A program made the position numbers and the translations under genes. Under the pieces are notes generated by a model that was not told where the DNA came from, did not search any database, and was given only the letters and a program-made list of their open reading frames with translations. From Lucinisca nassula (lineage: Eukaryota; Mollusca; Bivalvia; Lucinida; Lucinidae), in the NCBI GenBank assembly GCA_963580285.1, contig OY757023.1, positions 126,140,027 to 126,204,026 on the forward strand: a stretch of 64,000 bases of DNA, read 5' to 3'. Positions within the stretch are counted from its first letter, which is position 1. The number at the start of each line of letters is the position of its first letter. Of this stretch, positions 1 through 13,838 are shown in pieces.

Positions 1-3000
1 TGAAAGTTGTATGCAGAGCTACGTCGAGCTATGTCGAGCTCTGCATAAGTATGACACATTGAAATATTTATGGAGAGCTACGTCGAGCTATGTCGAGCTC
101 TGCATAAGACTGGTACATTGAAAGTAGTATGCAGAGCTTCTTCGAGCTATGTCGAGCTCTGCATAAGACTGGCGAATTGAAAGTTGTTTGCAGAGCTATG
201 TCGAGCTAGTTCGAGCTCTGTATAAGTCTGGCACATTGAAAGTTGTATGCAGAGCTATGCAGAGCTATGCAGAGTTACGTCGAGCTATGTCGAGCTCTGC
301 ATAAGACTGGCACATTGAAAGTTTTATGCAGAGCTGTGTCGAGCTCTGCAATTCGCTAGGTCGAGCTCTGCTATGTCGAGCTCTGCATAAGACTGGCACA
401 TTGAAAGTTGTATGCAGAGCTACGTCGATCTATGTCGAGCTCTGCATAAGAATGGCACATTGAAAGTTGTATGCAGAGCTACGTCGAGCTATGTCGAGCT
501 CTGCATAAGTATGGCACATTGAAATATTTATGCAGAGCTACGTCGAGCTATGTCGAGCTCTGCATAAGACTGGCACATTGAAAGTAGTATGCAGAGCTAC
601 GTCGAGCTATGTCGAGCTCTGCATAAGACTTGCGAATTGAAAGTTGTTTGCAGAGCTATGTCGAGCTAGGTCGAGCTCTGCAATACGCTAGGTCGAGCTC
701 TGCTATGTCGAGCTCTGCATAAGACTGGCACATTGAAAGTTGTATGCAGAGCTACGTCGAGCTATGCCGAGCTCTGCATAAGAATGGCACATTGAAAGTT
801 GTATGCAGAGCTACGTCGAGCTATGTCGAGCTCTGCATAAGTATGGCACATTGAAATATTTATGCAGAGCTACGTCGAGCTATGTCGAGCTCTGCATAAG
901 ACTGGCACATTGAAAGTAGTATGCAGAGCTACGTCGAGCTATGTCGAGCTCTGCATAAGACTTGCGAATTGAAAGTTGTTTGCAGAGCTATGTCGAGCTA
1001 GGTCGAGCTCTGCAATACGCTAGGTCGAGCTCTGCTATGTCGAGCTCTGCATAAGACTGGCACATTGAAAGTTGTATGCAGAGCTACGTCGATCTATGTC
1101 GAGCTCTGCATAAGAATGGCACATTGAAAGTTGTATGCAGAGCTACGTCGAGCTATGTCGAGCTCTGCATAAGTATGACACATTGATTATGCAGAGCTAC
1201 GTCGAGCTATGTCGAGCTCTGCATAAGACTGGTACATTGAAAGTAGTATGCAGTTTCGTCGAGCTATGTCGAGCTCTGCATAAGACTGGCGAATTGAAAG
1301 TTGTTTGCAGAGCTATGTCGAGCTAGGTCAAGCTCTGCATAAGTCTGGCACATTGAAAAGTGTATGCAGAGCTACGTCGAGCTATGTCGAGCGCAGAGCT
1401 GTGCATTGATCTGATGATTTCTAAGATTATGCAGACCTAAGGCGATTGCAGAGCTCTGCACTAAACTGGCACATTGAAAGTTGTATGCAGAGCTACGTCG
1501 AGCTATGTCGAGCTCTGCATAAGTATGGCACATTGAAATATCTATGCAGAGCTACGTCGAGCTATGTCGAGCTCTGCATAAGTCTGGCACATTGAAAGTA
1601 GTATGCAGAGCTACGTCGAGCTATGTCGAGCTCTGCATAAGACTGGCGAATTGAAAGTTGTTTGCAGAGCTATGTCGAGCTAGGTCGAGCTCTGCAAAAC
1701 GCTAGGTCGAGTTCTGCTATGTCGAGCTCTGCATAAGTCTGGCACATTGAAAGTTGTATGCAGAGCTACGTCGATCTATGTCGAGCTCTGCATAAGAATG
1801 GCACATTGAAAGTTGTATGCAGAGCTACGTCGAGCTATGTCGAGCTCTGCATAAGTATGGCACATTCAAATATTTATGCAGAGCTACGTCGAGTTATGAC
1901 GTGCTCTGCATAAGACTGGTACATTGAAAGTAGTATGCAGAGCTACGTCGAGCTATGTCGAGCTCTGCATAAGACTGGCGAATTGAAAGTTGTTTGCAGA
2001 GCTATGTCGAGCTAGGTCGAGCTCTGCATAAGTCTGGCACATTGAAAGTTGTATGCAGAGCTATGCAGAGTTACGTCGAGCTATGTCGAGCTCTGCATAA
2101 GACTGGCACATTGAAAGTTTTATGCAGAGCTGTGTCGAGCTTGGTCGAGCTCTGCAATTCGAGGTCTGCATAAGACTGGCACATTGAAAAATGTATGCAG
2201 AGCTACGTCGAGCTATGTCGAGCTCTGCATAAGACTGGCGAATTGAAAATTGTATGCAGAGCTACGTCGAGCTATGTCGAGCGCAGAGCTGTGCATTGAT
2301 GTGATGATTTCTAAGATTATGCAGACCTAAGGCGATTGCAGAGCTCTGCACTAAACTGGCACATTGAAAGTTGTATGCAGAGCTACGTCGAGGTATGTCG
2401 AGCTCTGCATAAGTATGGCAGATGGAAATATTTATGCAGAGCTACGTGGAGCTATGTCGAGCTCTGCATAAGAATGGCACATTGAAAGTTGTATGCAGAG
2501 CTACGTCGAGCTATGTCGAGCTCTGCATAAGTATGACACATTGATTATAAAGAGCTACGTCGAGCTATGTCGAGCTCTGCATAAGACTGGTACATTGAAA
2601 GTAGTATGCAGAGTTTCGTCGAGCTATGTCGAGCTCTGCATAAGACTGGCGAATTGAAAGTTGTTTGCAGAGCTATGTCGAGCTAGGTCAAGCTCTGCAT
2701 AAGTCTGGCACATTGAAAAGTGTATGCAGAGCTACGTCGAGCTATGTCGAGCGCAGAGCTGTGCATTGATCTGATGATTTCTAAGATTATGCAGACCTAA
2801 GGCGATTGCAGAGCTCTGCACTCAACTGGCACATTGAAAGTTGTATGCAGAGCTACGTCGAGCTATGTCTAGCTCTGCATAAGTATGGCACATTGAAATA
2901 TCTATGCAGAGCTACGTCGAGCTATGTCGAGCTCTGCATAAGACTGGCACATTGAAAGTAGTATGCAGAGCTACGTCGAGCTATGTCGAGCTCTGCATAA

Positions 3001-6000
3001 GACTGGCGAATTGAAAGTTGTTTGCAGAGCTATGTCGAGCTAGGTCGAGCTCTGCAAAACGCTAGGTCGAGCTCTGCTATGTCGAGCTCTGCATAAGTCT
3101 GGCACATTGAAAGTTGTATGCAGAGCTACGTCGATCTATGTCGAGCTCTGCATAAGAATGGCACATTGAACGTTGTATGCAGAGCTACGTCGAGCTATGT
3201 CGAGCTCTGCATAGGTATGGCACATTGAAATATTTATGCAGAGCTACGTCGAGTTATGACGTGCTCTGCATAAGACTGGTACATTGAAAGTAGTATTCAG
3301 AGCTACGTCGAGCTATGTCGAGCTCTGCATAAGACTGGCGAATTGAAAGTTGTTTGCAGAGCTATGTCGAGCTAGGTCGAGCTCTGCATAAGTCTGGCAC
3401 ATTGAAAGTTGTATGCAGAGCTACGCAGAGTTACGTCGAGCTATGTCGAGCTCTGCATAAGACTGGCACATTGAAAGTTTTATGCAGAGCTGTGTCGAGC
3501 TTGGTCGAGCTCTGCAATTCGAGGTCTGCATAAGACTGGCACATTGAAAAATGTATGCAGGGCTACGTCGAGCTATGTCGAGCTCTGCATAAGACTGGCG
3601 AATTGAAAATTGTATGCAGAGCTACGTCGAGCTATGTCGAGTGCAGACCTGTGCATTGATGTGATGATTTCTAAGATTATGCAGACCTAAGGCGATTGCA
3701 GAGCTCTGCACTAAACTGGCACATTGAAAGTTGTATGCAGAGCTACGTCGAGCTATGTCGAGCTCTGCATAAGTATGGCAGATGGAAATATTTATGCAGA
3801 GCTACGTCGAGCTATGTCGAGCTCTGCATAAGACTGGCACATTGAAAGTAGTATGCAGAGCTACGTCGAGCTATGTCGAGCTCTGCATAAGACTGGCGAA
3901 TTGAAAGTTGTTTGCAGAGCTATGTCGAGCTAGGTCGAGCTCTGTAATACGCTAGGTCGAGCTCTGCTATGTCGAGCTCTGCATAAGACTGGCACATTGA
4001 AAGTTGCATGCAGAGCTACGTCGATCTATGTCGAGCTCTGCATAAGAATGGCACATTGAAAGTTGTATGCAGAGCTACGTCGAGCTATATCGAGCTCTGC
4101 ATCAGTCTGACGCATTGAAATATTTACGCAGAGCTACGTCGAGCTATGTCGAGCTCTGCATAAGACTGGTACATTGAAAGTAGTATGCAGAGCTACGTCG
4201 AGCTATGTCGAGCTCTGCATAAGACTGGCGAATTAAAAGTTTTTTGCAGAGCTATGTCGAGCTAGGTCGAGCTCTGCATAAGTCTGGCACATTGAAAGTT
4301 GTATGCAGAGCTATGCAAGTTACGTCGAGCTGTGTCTAGCTCTGCATAAGACTGGCACATTAAAAGTTTTATGCAGAGCTGTGTCGAGCTAGGTCGAGCT
4401 CTGCAATTCGCTAGGTCGAGCTCTGCTATGTCGAGGTCTGCATAAGACTGGCACATTGAAAAATGTATGCAGAGCTACGTCGAGCTATGTCGAGCTCTGC
4501 ATAAGACTGGCGAATTGAAAATTGTATGCAGAGCTACGTCGAGCTATGTCGAGCGCAGAGCTGTGCATTGATGTGATGATTTCTAAGATTATGCAGACCT
4601 AAGGCGATTGCAGAGCTCTGCACTAAACTGGCACATTGAAAGTTTTATGCAGAGCTTCGTCGAGCTATGTCGAGCTCTGCATAAGACTGGCACATTGAAA
4701 GTAGTATGCAGAGCTACGTCGAGCTATGTCGAGCTCTGCATAAGACTGGCGAATTGAAAGTTGTTTGCAGAGCTATGCCGAGCTAGGTCGAGCTCTGCAT
4801 AAGTCTGGCACATTGAAAGTTATATGCAGAGCTATGCAGAGTTACGTCGAGCTATGTCGAGCTCTGCATAAGACTGGCACATTGAAAGTTTTATGCAGAG
4901 CTGTGTCGAGCTAGGTCGAGCTCTGCAATTTGCTAGGTCGAGCTCTGCTATGTCGAGGTCTGCATAAGACTGGCACATTGAAAAATGTATGCAGAGCTAC
5001 GTCGAGCTATGTCGAGCTCTGCATAAGACTGGCGAATTGAAAATTGTATGCAGAGCTACGTTGAGCTATGTCGAGCGCAGAGCTGTGCATTGATGTGATG
5101 ATTTCTAAGATTATGCAGACCTAAGGCGATTGCAGAGCTCTGCACTAAACTGGCACATTGAAAGTTGCATGCAGAGCTACGTCGAGCTATGCCGAGCTCT
5201 GCATAAGTATGGCAGATTGAAATATTTATGCAGAGCTACGTCGAGCTATGTCGAGCTATGCATAAGACTGGCACATTGAAAGTAGTATGCAGAGCTACGT
5301 CGAGCTATGTCGAGCTCTGCATAAGACTTGCGAATTGAAAGTTGTTTGCAGAGCTATGTCGAGCTAGGTCGAGCTCTGCAATACGCTAGGTCGAGCTCTG
5401 CTATGTCGAGCTCTTCATAAGACTGGCACATTGAAAGTTGTATGCAGAGCTACGTCGATCTATGTCGAGCTCTGCATAAGAATGGCACATTGAAAGTTGT
5501 ATGCAGAGCTACGTCGAGCTATGTCGAGCTCTGCATAAGTATGGCACATTGAAATATTTATGCAGAGCTACGTCGAGCTATGTCGAGCTCTGCATAAGAC
5601 TGGCACATTGAAAGAAGTATGCAGAGCTACGTCGAGCTATGTCGAGCTCTGCATAAAACTTGCGAATTGAAAGTTGTTTGCAGAGCTATGTCGAGCTAGG
5701 TCGAGCTCTGCAATACGCTAGGTCGAGCTCTGCTATGTTGAGCTCTGCATAAGACTGGCACATTAAAAGTTGTATGCAGAGCTACGTCGATCTATGTCGA
5801 GCTCTGCATAAGAATGGCACATTGAAAGTTGTATGCAGAGCTACGTCGAGCTATGTCGAGCTCTGCATAAGTATGACACATTGAAATATTTATGGAGAGC
5901 TACGTCGAGCTATGTCGAGCTCTGCATAAGACTGGTACATTGAAAGTAGTATGCAGAGCTTCGTCGAGCTTTGTCGAGCTCTGCATAAGACTGGCGAATT

Positions 6001-9000
6001 GAAAGTTGTTTGCAGAGCTATGTCGAGCTAGGTCGAGCTCTGTATAAGTCTGGCACATTGAAAGTTGTATGCAGAGCTATGCAGAGTTACGTCGAGCTAT
6101 GTCGAGCTCTGCATAAGACTGGCACATTGAAAGTTTTATGCAGAGCTGTGTCGAGCTAGGTCGAGCTAGGTCGAGCTCTGCAATTCGCTAGGTCGAGCTC
6201 TGCTTTGTCGAGGTCTGCATAAGACTGGCACATTGAAAAATGTATGCAGAGCTACGTCGAGCTATGTCGAGCTCTGCATAAGACTGGCGAATTGAAAATT
6301 GTATGCAGAGCTACGTCGAGCTATGTCGAGCGCAGAGCTGTGCATTGATGTGATGATTTCTAATATTATGCAGACCTAAGGCGATTGCAGAGCTCTGCAC
6401 TAAACTGGCACATTGAAAGTTGCATGCAGAGCTACGTCGAGCTATGTCGAGCTCTGCATAAGTATGGCACATTGAAATATTTATGCAGAGCTACGTCGAG
6501 CTATGTCGAGCTCTGCATAAGACTGGCACATTGAAAGTAGTATGCAGAGCTACGTCGAGCTATGTCGAGCTCTGCATAAGACTTGCGAATTGAAAGTTGT
6601 TTGCAGAGCTATGTCGAGCTAGGTCGAGCTCTGCAATACGCTAGGTCGAGCTCTGCTATGTTGAGCTCTGCATAAGACTGGCACATTGAAAGTTGTATGC
6701 AGAGCTACGTCGATCTATGTCGAGCTCTGCATAAGAATGGCACATTGAAAGTTGTATGCAGAGCTACGTCGAGCTATGTCGAGCTCTGCATAAGTATGAC
6801 ACATTGAAATATTTATGGAGAGCTACGTCGAGCTATGTCGAGCTCTGCATAAGACTGGTACATTGAAAGTAGTATGCAGAGCTTCGTCGAGCTTTGTCGA
6901 GCTCTGCATAAGACTGGCGAATTGAAAGTTGTTTGCAGAGCTATGTCGAGCTAGGTCGAGCTCTGTATAAGTCTGGCACATTGAAAGTTGTATGCAGAGC
7001 TATGCAGAGTTACGTCGAGCTATGTCGAGCTCTGCATAAGACTGGCACATTGAAAGTTTTATGCAGAGCTGTGTCGAGCTAGGTCGAGCTAGGTCGAGCT
7101 CTGCAATTCGCTAGGTCGAGCTCTGCTTTGTCGAGGTCTGCATAAGACTGGCACATTGAAAAATGTATGCAGAGCTACGTCGAGCTATGTCGAGCTCTGC
7201 ATAAGACTGGCGAATTGAAAATTGTATGCAGAGCTACGTCGAGCTATGTCGAGCGCAGAGCTGTGCATTGATGTGATGATTTCTAATATTATGCAGACCT
7301 AAGGCGATTGCAGAGCTCTGCACTAAACTGGCACATTGAAAGTTGCATGCAGAGCTACGTCGAGCTATGTCGAGCTCTGCATAAGTATGGCACATTGAAA
7401 TATTTATGCAGAGCTACGTCGAGCTATGTCGAGCTCTGCATAAGACTGGCACATTGAAAGTAGTATGCAGAGCTACGTCGAGCTATGTCGAGCTCTGCAT
7501 AAGACTTGCGAATTGAAAGTTGTTTGCAGAGCTATGTCGAGCTAGGTCGAGATCTGCAATACGCTAGGTCGAGCTCTGCTATGTCGAGCTCTGCATAAGA
7601 CTGGCACATTGAAAGTTGTATGCAGAGCTACGTCGATCTATGTCGAGCTCTGCATAAGAATGGCACATTGAAAGTTGTATGCAGAGCTACGTCGAGCTAT
7701 GTCGAGCTCTGCATAAGTATGGCACATTGAAATATTTATGGAGAGCTACGTCGAGCTATGTCGAGCTCTGCATAAGACTGGCACATTGAAAGAAGTATGT
7801 AGAGCTACGTCGAGCTATGTCGAGCTCTGCATAAAACTTGCGAATTGAAAGTTGTTTGCATAGCTATGTCGAGCTAGGTCGAGCTCTGCAATACGCTAGG
7901 TCGAGCTCTGCTATGTTGAGCTCTGCATAAGACTGGCACATTGAAAGTTGTATGCAGAGCTACGTCGATCTATGTCGAGCTCTGCATAAGAATGGCACAT
8001 TGAAAGTTGTATGCAGAGCTACGTCGAGCTATGTCGAGCTCTGCATAAGTATGACACATTGAAATATTTATGGAGAGCTACGTCGAGCTATGTCGAGCTC
8101 TGCATAAGACTGGTACATTGAAAGTAGTATGCAGAGCTTCGTCGAGCTATGTCGAGCTCTGCATAAGACTGGCGAATTGAAAGTTGTTTGCAGAGCTATG
8201 TCGAGCTAGGTCGAGCTCTGTATAAGTCTGGCACATTGAAAGTTGTATGCAGAGCTATGCAGAGTTACGTCGAGCTATGTCGAGCTCTGCATAAGACTGG
8301 CACATTGAAAGTTTTATGCAGAGCTGTGTCGAGCTAGGTCGAGCTCTGCAATTCGCTAGGTCGAGCTCTGCTATGTCGAGGTCTGCATAAGACTGGCACA
8401 TTGAAAAATGTATGCAGAGCTACGTCGAGCTATGTCGAGCTCTGCATAAGACTGGCGAAATGAAAATTGAATGCAGAGCTACGTCGAGCTATGTCGAGCG
8501 CAGAGCTGGGCATTGATGTGATGATTTCTAATATTATGCAGACCTAAGGCGATTGCAGAGCTCTGCACTAAACTGGCACATTGAAAGTTGCATGCAGAGC
8601 TACGTCGAGCTATGTCGAGCTCTGCATAAGTATGGCACATTGAAATATTTATGCAGAGCTACGTCGAGCTATGTCGAGCTCTGCATAAGACTGGCACATT
8701 GAAAGTAGTATGCAGAGCTACGTCGAGTTATGTCGAGCTCTGCATAAGACTTGCGAATTGAAAGTTGTTTGCAGAGCTATGTCGAGCTAGGTCGAGCTCT
8801 GCAATACGCTAGGTCGAGCTCTGCTATGTCGAGCTCTGCATAAGACTGGCACATTGAAAGTTGTATGCAGAGCTACGTCGATCTATGTCGAGGTCTGCAT
8901 AAGAATGGCACATTGAAAGTATTATGCAGAGCTACGTCGAGCTATGTCGAGCTCTGCATAAGTATGACACATTGAAATATTTATGGAGAGCTACGTCGAG

Positions 9001-11217
9001 CTATGTCGAGCTCTGCATAAGACTGGTACATTGAAAGTAGTATGCAGAGCTACGTCGAGCTATGTCGAGCTCTGCATAAGACTGGCGAATTGAAAGTTGT
9101 TTGCAGAGCTATGTCGAGCTAGGTCGAGCTCTGCATAAGTCTGGCACATTGAAAGTTGTATGCAGAGCTATGCAGAGTTACGTCGAGCTGTGTCGAGCTC
9201 TGCATAAGACTGGCACATTGAAAGTTTTATGCAGAGCTGTGTCGAGCTAGGTTGAGCTCTGCAATTCGCTAGGTCGAGCTCTGCTATGTCGAGGTCTGCA
9301 TTAGACTGGCACATTGAAAAATGTATGCCGAGCTACGTCGAGCTATGTCGAGCTCTGCATAAGACTGGCGAATTGAAAATTGTATGCAGAGCTACGTCGA
9401 GCTATGTCGAGCGCAGAGCTGTGCATTGATGTGATGATTTCTAAGATAAGGCAGAACTAAGGCGATTGCAGAGCTCTGCACTAAACTGGCACATTGAAAG
9501 TTGTATGCAGAGCTACGTCGAGCTATGTCGAGCTCTGCATAAGTATGGCAGATTGAAATATTTATGCAGAGCTACGTCGAGCTATGTCGAGCTCTGCATA
9601 AGACTGGCACATTGAAAGTAGTATGCAGAAGTAACGTCGAGCTATGTCGAGCTCTGCATAAGACTGGCGAATTGAAAGTTGTTTGCAGAGCTATGTCGAG
9701 CTAGGTCGAGCTCTGCAATACGCTAGGTCGAGCTCTGCTATGTCGAGCTCTGCATAAGACTGGCACATTGAAAGCTGTATGCAGAGCTACGTCGATCTAT
9801 GTCGAGCTCTGCATAAGAATGGCACATTGAAATTTGTATGCAGAGCTACGTCGAGCTATGTCGAGCTCTGCATAAGTATGACACATTGAAATATTTATGC
9901 AGAGCTACGTCGAGCTATGTCGAGCTCTGCATAAGACTGGTACATTGAAAGTAGTATGCAGAGCTTCGTCGAGCTATGTCCAGCTCTGCATAAGACTGGC
10001 AAATTGAAAGTTGTTTGCAGAGCTATGTCGAGCTAGGTCGAGCTCTGCATAAGTCTGGCACATTGAAAGTTGCAGAGTTACGTCGAGCTATGTCGAGCTC
10101 TGCATAAGACTGGCACATTAAAAGTTTTATGCAGAGCTGTGTCGAGCTAGGTCGAGCTCTGCAATTCGCTAGGTCGAGCTCTGCTATGTCGAGGTCTGCA
10201 TAAGACTGGCACATTGAAAAATGTATGCAGAGCTACGTCGAGTTATGTCGAGCTCTGCATAAGACTGGCGAATTGAAAATTGTATGCAGAGCTACGTCGA
10301 GCTATGTCGAGCGCAGAGCTGTGCATTGATGTGATGATTTCTAAGATTATGCAGACCTAAGGCGATTGCAGAGCTCTGCACTAAATTGGCACATTGAAAG
10401 TTGCATGCAGAGCTACGTCGAGCTATGTCGAGCTCTGCATAAGTATGGCACATTGAAATATTAATGCAGAGCTACGTCGAGCTATGTCGAGCTCTGCATA
10501 AGACTGGCACATTGAGAGTAGTATGCAGAGCTACGTCGAGCTATGTCGAGCTCTGCATAAGACTTGCGAATTGAAAGTTGTTTGCAGAGCTATGTCGAGC
10601 TAGGTCGAGCACTGCAATACGCTAGGTCGAGCTCTGCTATGTCGAGCTCTGCATAAGACTGGCACATTGAAAGTTGTATGCAGAGCTACGTCGATCTATG
10701 TCGATCTCTGCATAAGAATGGCACATTGAAAGTTGTATGCAGAGCTACGTCGAGCTATGTCGAGCTCTGCATAAGTATGGCACATTGAAATATTTATGCA
10801 GAGCTACGTCGAGCTATGTCGAGCTCTGCATAAGACTGACACATTGAAAGTAGTATGCAGAGCTACGTCGAGCTATGTCGAGCTCTGCATAAGACTTGCG
10901 AATTGAAAGTTGTTTGCAGAGCTATGTCGAGCTAGGTCGAGCTCTGCAATACGCTATGTCGAGCTCTGCTATGTCGAGCTCTGCATAAGACTGGCACATT
11001 GAAAGTTGTATGCAGAGTAACGTCGATTTATGTCGAGCTCTGCATCAGAATGGCACACTGAAAGTTGTATGCAGAGCTACGTCGAGCTATGTCGAGCTCT
11101 GCATAAGTATGACACATTGAAATATTTATGCAGAGCTACGTCGAGCTATGTCGAGCTCTGCATAAGACTGCCGAATTGAAAGTTTATGCAGAGCTATGTC
11201 GAGCTAGGTCGAGCTCT
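1..11217. repeat. Satellite array, ~59-bp monomer in ~0.9-kb higher-order repeats
   Basis: Continuous tandem array that enters from the left window edge. The monomer (about 59 bp) joins a linker like GGCACATTGAAAGT to a block starting TGCAGAGCT, followed by two or more 10-bp subrepeats of the form AYGTCGAGCT, and ending AGCTCTGCA. The two ends are reverse complements, so every monomer can form a hairpin. Monomer types differ in the linker (GAATGG, GTATGG, GACTGG, GCGAATTG) and occur in a fixed order. A distinctive module containing GATGATTTCTAA recurs at about 1413, 2303, 2773, 3663, 4575, 5097, 6352, 7275, 8520, 9433 and 10333. This gives higher-order periods near 0.9 kb with variants of about 0.5 and 1.25 kb. 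Short open frames inside are by-products of the repeat. Confidence 0.97.
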
Positions 11218-11223
11218 GGGTTA

Positions 11224-11267
11224 GACTTAACAGGAATCCTGTTACATTAAGGGAATCCTGTTAAGTC
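11224..11267. repeat. Short inverted repeat at satellite edge
   Basis: Arms GACTTAACAGGA and TCCTGTTAAGTC enclose a second small palindrome, AACAGGAATCCTGTT. The repeat sits exactly where the satellite stops being regular. Satellite words reappear for about 40 bp to its right. Confidence 0.8.
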
Positions 11268-11281
11268 TTATGCAGAGCTGA

Positions 11282-11713
11282 ATGCAGATGGGCGATTGCA
11301 GAGCCAACTTCACACAACTAACGTTAATGGCAGTGAGGTTGTGTATTGATATTCTTGATTCGTTTATGAGACCATATACAGATGCTATCGGCCCGGAATT
11401 TATTCTGATGGACGATAATGCCCGTCCCATCCGTGCCAACGTCACTGATTCCTATCTGGAACGTGAGACAATCGTTCGTAATGACTGGTCTGCTCGGTCA
11501 CCGGACTTAAATCCGATTGAGCATGCGCGGGTCATGCTACAGCGTGCTGTTTCAGCCCGACCTGTGCATCCGAGGACTTTACAGGAGCTCAAAGATGCAT
11601 TGGTTGCTAAATGAAAGCTGATTCCACAAAACCGGATACAGACTCGGATTACGAGCATGCGCAGGCGATGTCGTACTGTAATTGATGCCCGTGGACGCCA
11701 TACACGTTGTTAG
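11282..11713 (+). pseudogene. Tc1-like transposase (DD34E), C-terminal half, broken
   Basis: The frame encodes the second and third parts of a DDE transposase that would cut and paste the element at TA sites. Visible motifs are FILMDDNARP (second catalytic D) and RSPDLNPIE (catalytic E). Exactly 34 residues separate the D of DN from that E, the DD34E spacing of Tc1 elements. The usual His after NARP is Ile here. A TGA stop at 11612-11614 lies where related proteins normally have Trp. After it the same frame continues through KLIPQNRI and RRRCRTVIDARG to a TAG at 11711-11713. The N-terminal paired-like DNA-binding domain and the first catalytic D are absent. The first ~20 residues of the open frame come from satellite-derived DNA. 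Family assignment is firm; it is non-functional. Confidence 0.9.
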
Positions 11714-11973
11714 ACACGTTTGTCTGAACAAATTTGGAAATGTGTGAAAAATCAGTTGTCCAAATCCCTTCGTTTTACGGCAAATTTTGGGGGTGCCGAG
11801 ACGGTTGCTGTTGTCACGCTTGAATGCAGTACCAGTTTACAAAGTTCATCACTAATCTTTCTGAAGGATACGTTTTCTATCATTATTTATCAAATTTGGA
11901 TTCAGCTGATTAATTCATCTAAAAATTATTTTGCATTAAAAAAGTGATCCCTATCAAACTTTGAGTAGTATAT
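11300..11973 (+). mobile_element. Truncated Tc1-like DNA transposon
   Basis: 3' portion of a Tc1/mariner-superfamily element: the C-terminal half of the transposase, then about 250 bp of AT-rich tail ending near TTTGAGTAGTATA, which resembles the inner-to-outer end of Tc1-type terminal repeats. The 5' half and 5' terminal repeat are missing; satellite sequence lies there instead. It cannot move on its own. Confidence 0.8.
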
Positions 11974-12321
11974 GTCAATACTATATATAACGACCATGTG
12001 CATTTTTCTCCAGAAAGCATGCACGGATTGCCTGTTTGGATCTTTATAATCTTACGTCCGACTTTCAGTGTCCTTAGGTGCGCAGTCCTCATACAGGTGA
12101 TTCCAGAGGGACCGGATGCGTTGGCCGGAATGTCCAGATCAGCGTTCAGCGTCCGTTGCTTTTGAAGCCTTACGGGCTGAAAAGGCTGCGCGGCAGAGAG
12201 GTCCCTTTGACTGGCCATCATCTTCCAGCGATGATGAAGACCTTGAAGATTTTGAAGAGTTTTACAATAAACAATCGTGTGTCTTAGGGAGAAATCATTA
12301 AACCAAAAGCTTTGGCGGTGA
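11974..12321 (+). other. Unassigned stretch with a short acidic open frame
   Basis: No recognisable gene. An open frame at 12101-12271 encodes about 55 residues ending in an acidic Ser/Asp/Glu run (SSSSDDEDLEDFEEF). A possible acceptor (GATTCCAG) lies just before it at about 12100, so an exon is conceivable, but nothing else supports one. From about 12272 the sequence is the lead-in (CTTTGGCGGTGATT) that recurs before palindrome blocks at about 12640 and 13280. Confidence 0.3.
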
Positions 12322-12994
12322 TTAATGGATATCCATAATTCGAATTATGGATATCCATAAATCGATCTGAATTATGGATATCCATAAATCGAAAAATGGA
12401 TATCCATAAATCGAATTATGGATATCCATAAATCAGAGGAATAATGTATATCAATAAATCGCATAATACGATTTATGGATATCTATAAATCAGGCTGAAA
12501 TGTGGATATCCATATTTCGAATTATTGATATCCATAATTTACGAATAATTCGAATTATGGATATCCGTAAATCAGCTAAATAATGGTATGGTACAATCAT
12601 GTGTCTAAGGGAGAAATCATTTAACGAATAGCTTTGGCGGTGATTTATGGATATCCATAATTCGAATTATGGATATCCATAAATCGATCTGAATCATGGA
12701 TATCCATAAATCGAATAATGTATATCCATAAATCGAATTATGGATATCCATAAATCAGAGGAATAATGTATATCAATAAATCGAATTATGGATATCCATA
12801 AATAGATTTGAATTAACGATATCGATTAATCGAATTATGGATATCCATAATACGATTTATGGATATTCATAATTCGAATTATGGATATCCATTATTCGGC
12901 TGATTTATGGATATCCATAAATCGAATTATGGATATCCATAATTCGATTTATGGCTATCTATAAATACGGATTAAATTGTAAAACGACGCCCCA

Positions 12995-13085
12995 TAAACA
13001 CAGAGTCATTTTGGAGACGTTGCTTCCAGCTTTTAGGGACTTTTAATTCCCGACATTGAAATGTTATGATGGGCGGGGACCGGAC
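12995..13085 (-). mobile_element. SINE-1 fragment, internally deleted
   Basis: Starts with the SINE-1 words TCATTTTGGAGACGTTGCTT and jumps, after CGACATTGAAATG, to the other end (GATGGGCGGGGAC). Most of the middle is missing. Confidence 0.7.
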
Positions 13086-13639
13086 CTATTTATGGATATC
13101 CATCATTCGAATTATTTATGGATATCTATAAATCTGGCTGAAATGTGGATATCCATATTTCGAATCATTGATATCCATAGTTTACGAATAATTCGAATTA
13201 TGGATATCCATAAATCAGCTAAATAATGGTATGGTACAATCATTTGTCTTAGAGAGAAATCATTAAACCAAAAGCTTTGGCGGTGATTTAAGGATATCCA
13301 TAATTCGAATTATGGATATCCATAAATCGAATAATGGATATCCATTAATCGAATTATGGATATCCATAAATCAGAGGAATAATGTATATCCATAAATCGA
13401 ATTATGGATATCCATAATTCGAATTATGGATATCCATAAATCGAATTATGGATATCCATATATAGATCTGAATTAATGATATCGATTAATCGAATTATGG
13501 ATATCCATAATACGATTTATGGATATTCATAATTCGAATTATGGATATCCATTATTCGGCTGATTTATGGATATCCATAAATCGAATTATGGATATCCAT
13601 AATTCGATTTATGGCTATCTATAAATACGGATTAAATTG

Positions 13640-13838
13640 TAAAACGGCGAGTCATTTTGGAGACGTTGCTTCCAGTTTTTAGGGACTTTTAATTCACGAC
13701 ATTGAAATGTAATGACATTTCAAGCCCTGCCTCCCAATGAAACCACATGGAACGGTCCGACTGGCATCACTTTGCCAGGGCAGGCTAGACCTATTGTTTA
13801 CCAATACTCATGTGCGGTCGGCCTTTTACTATTTATTC
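13640..13838 (-). mobile_element. SINE-1 fragment
   Basis: Matches the SINE-1 body from the GGAGACGTTGCTTCC region to GTACTCATGTGCGGTCGG, with small deletions. Both ends are missing, and palindrome blocks lie on each side. Confidence 0.75.

Noticed and set aside
1135..1326. Open frames inside the satellite with repeated SYVELCRALHK residues (also 4262-4456 and 10023-10214)
   Set aside because: The frames simply follow the monomer and break at ordinary variants; no start context or conservation beyond the repeat.
1391..1460. Possible hammerhead core (CTGATGA) in the satellite module
   Set aside because: Most copies read GTGATGA, and there is no matching stem II plus GAAA; no hammerhead fold could be drawn.
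1..11217. CRISPR-like regular repeats
   Set aside because: Linkers are themselves repeated and not unique spacers. The period varies and the surroundings are eukaryotic.
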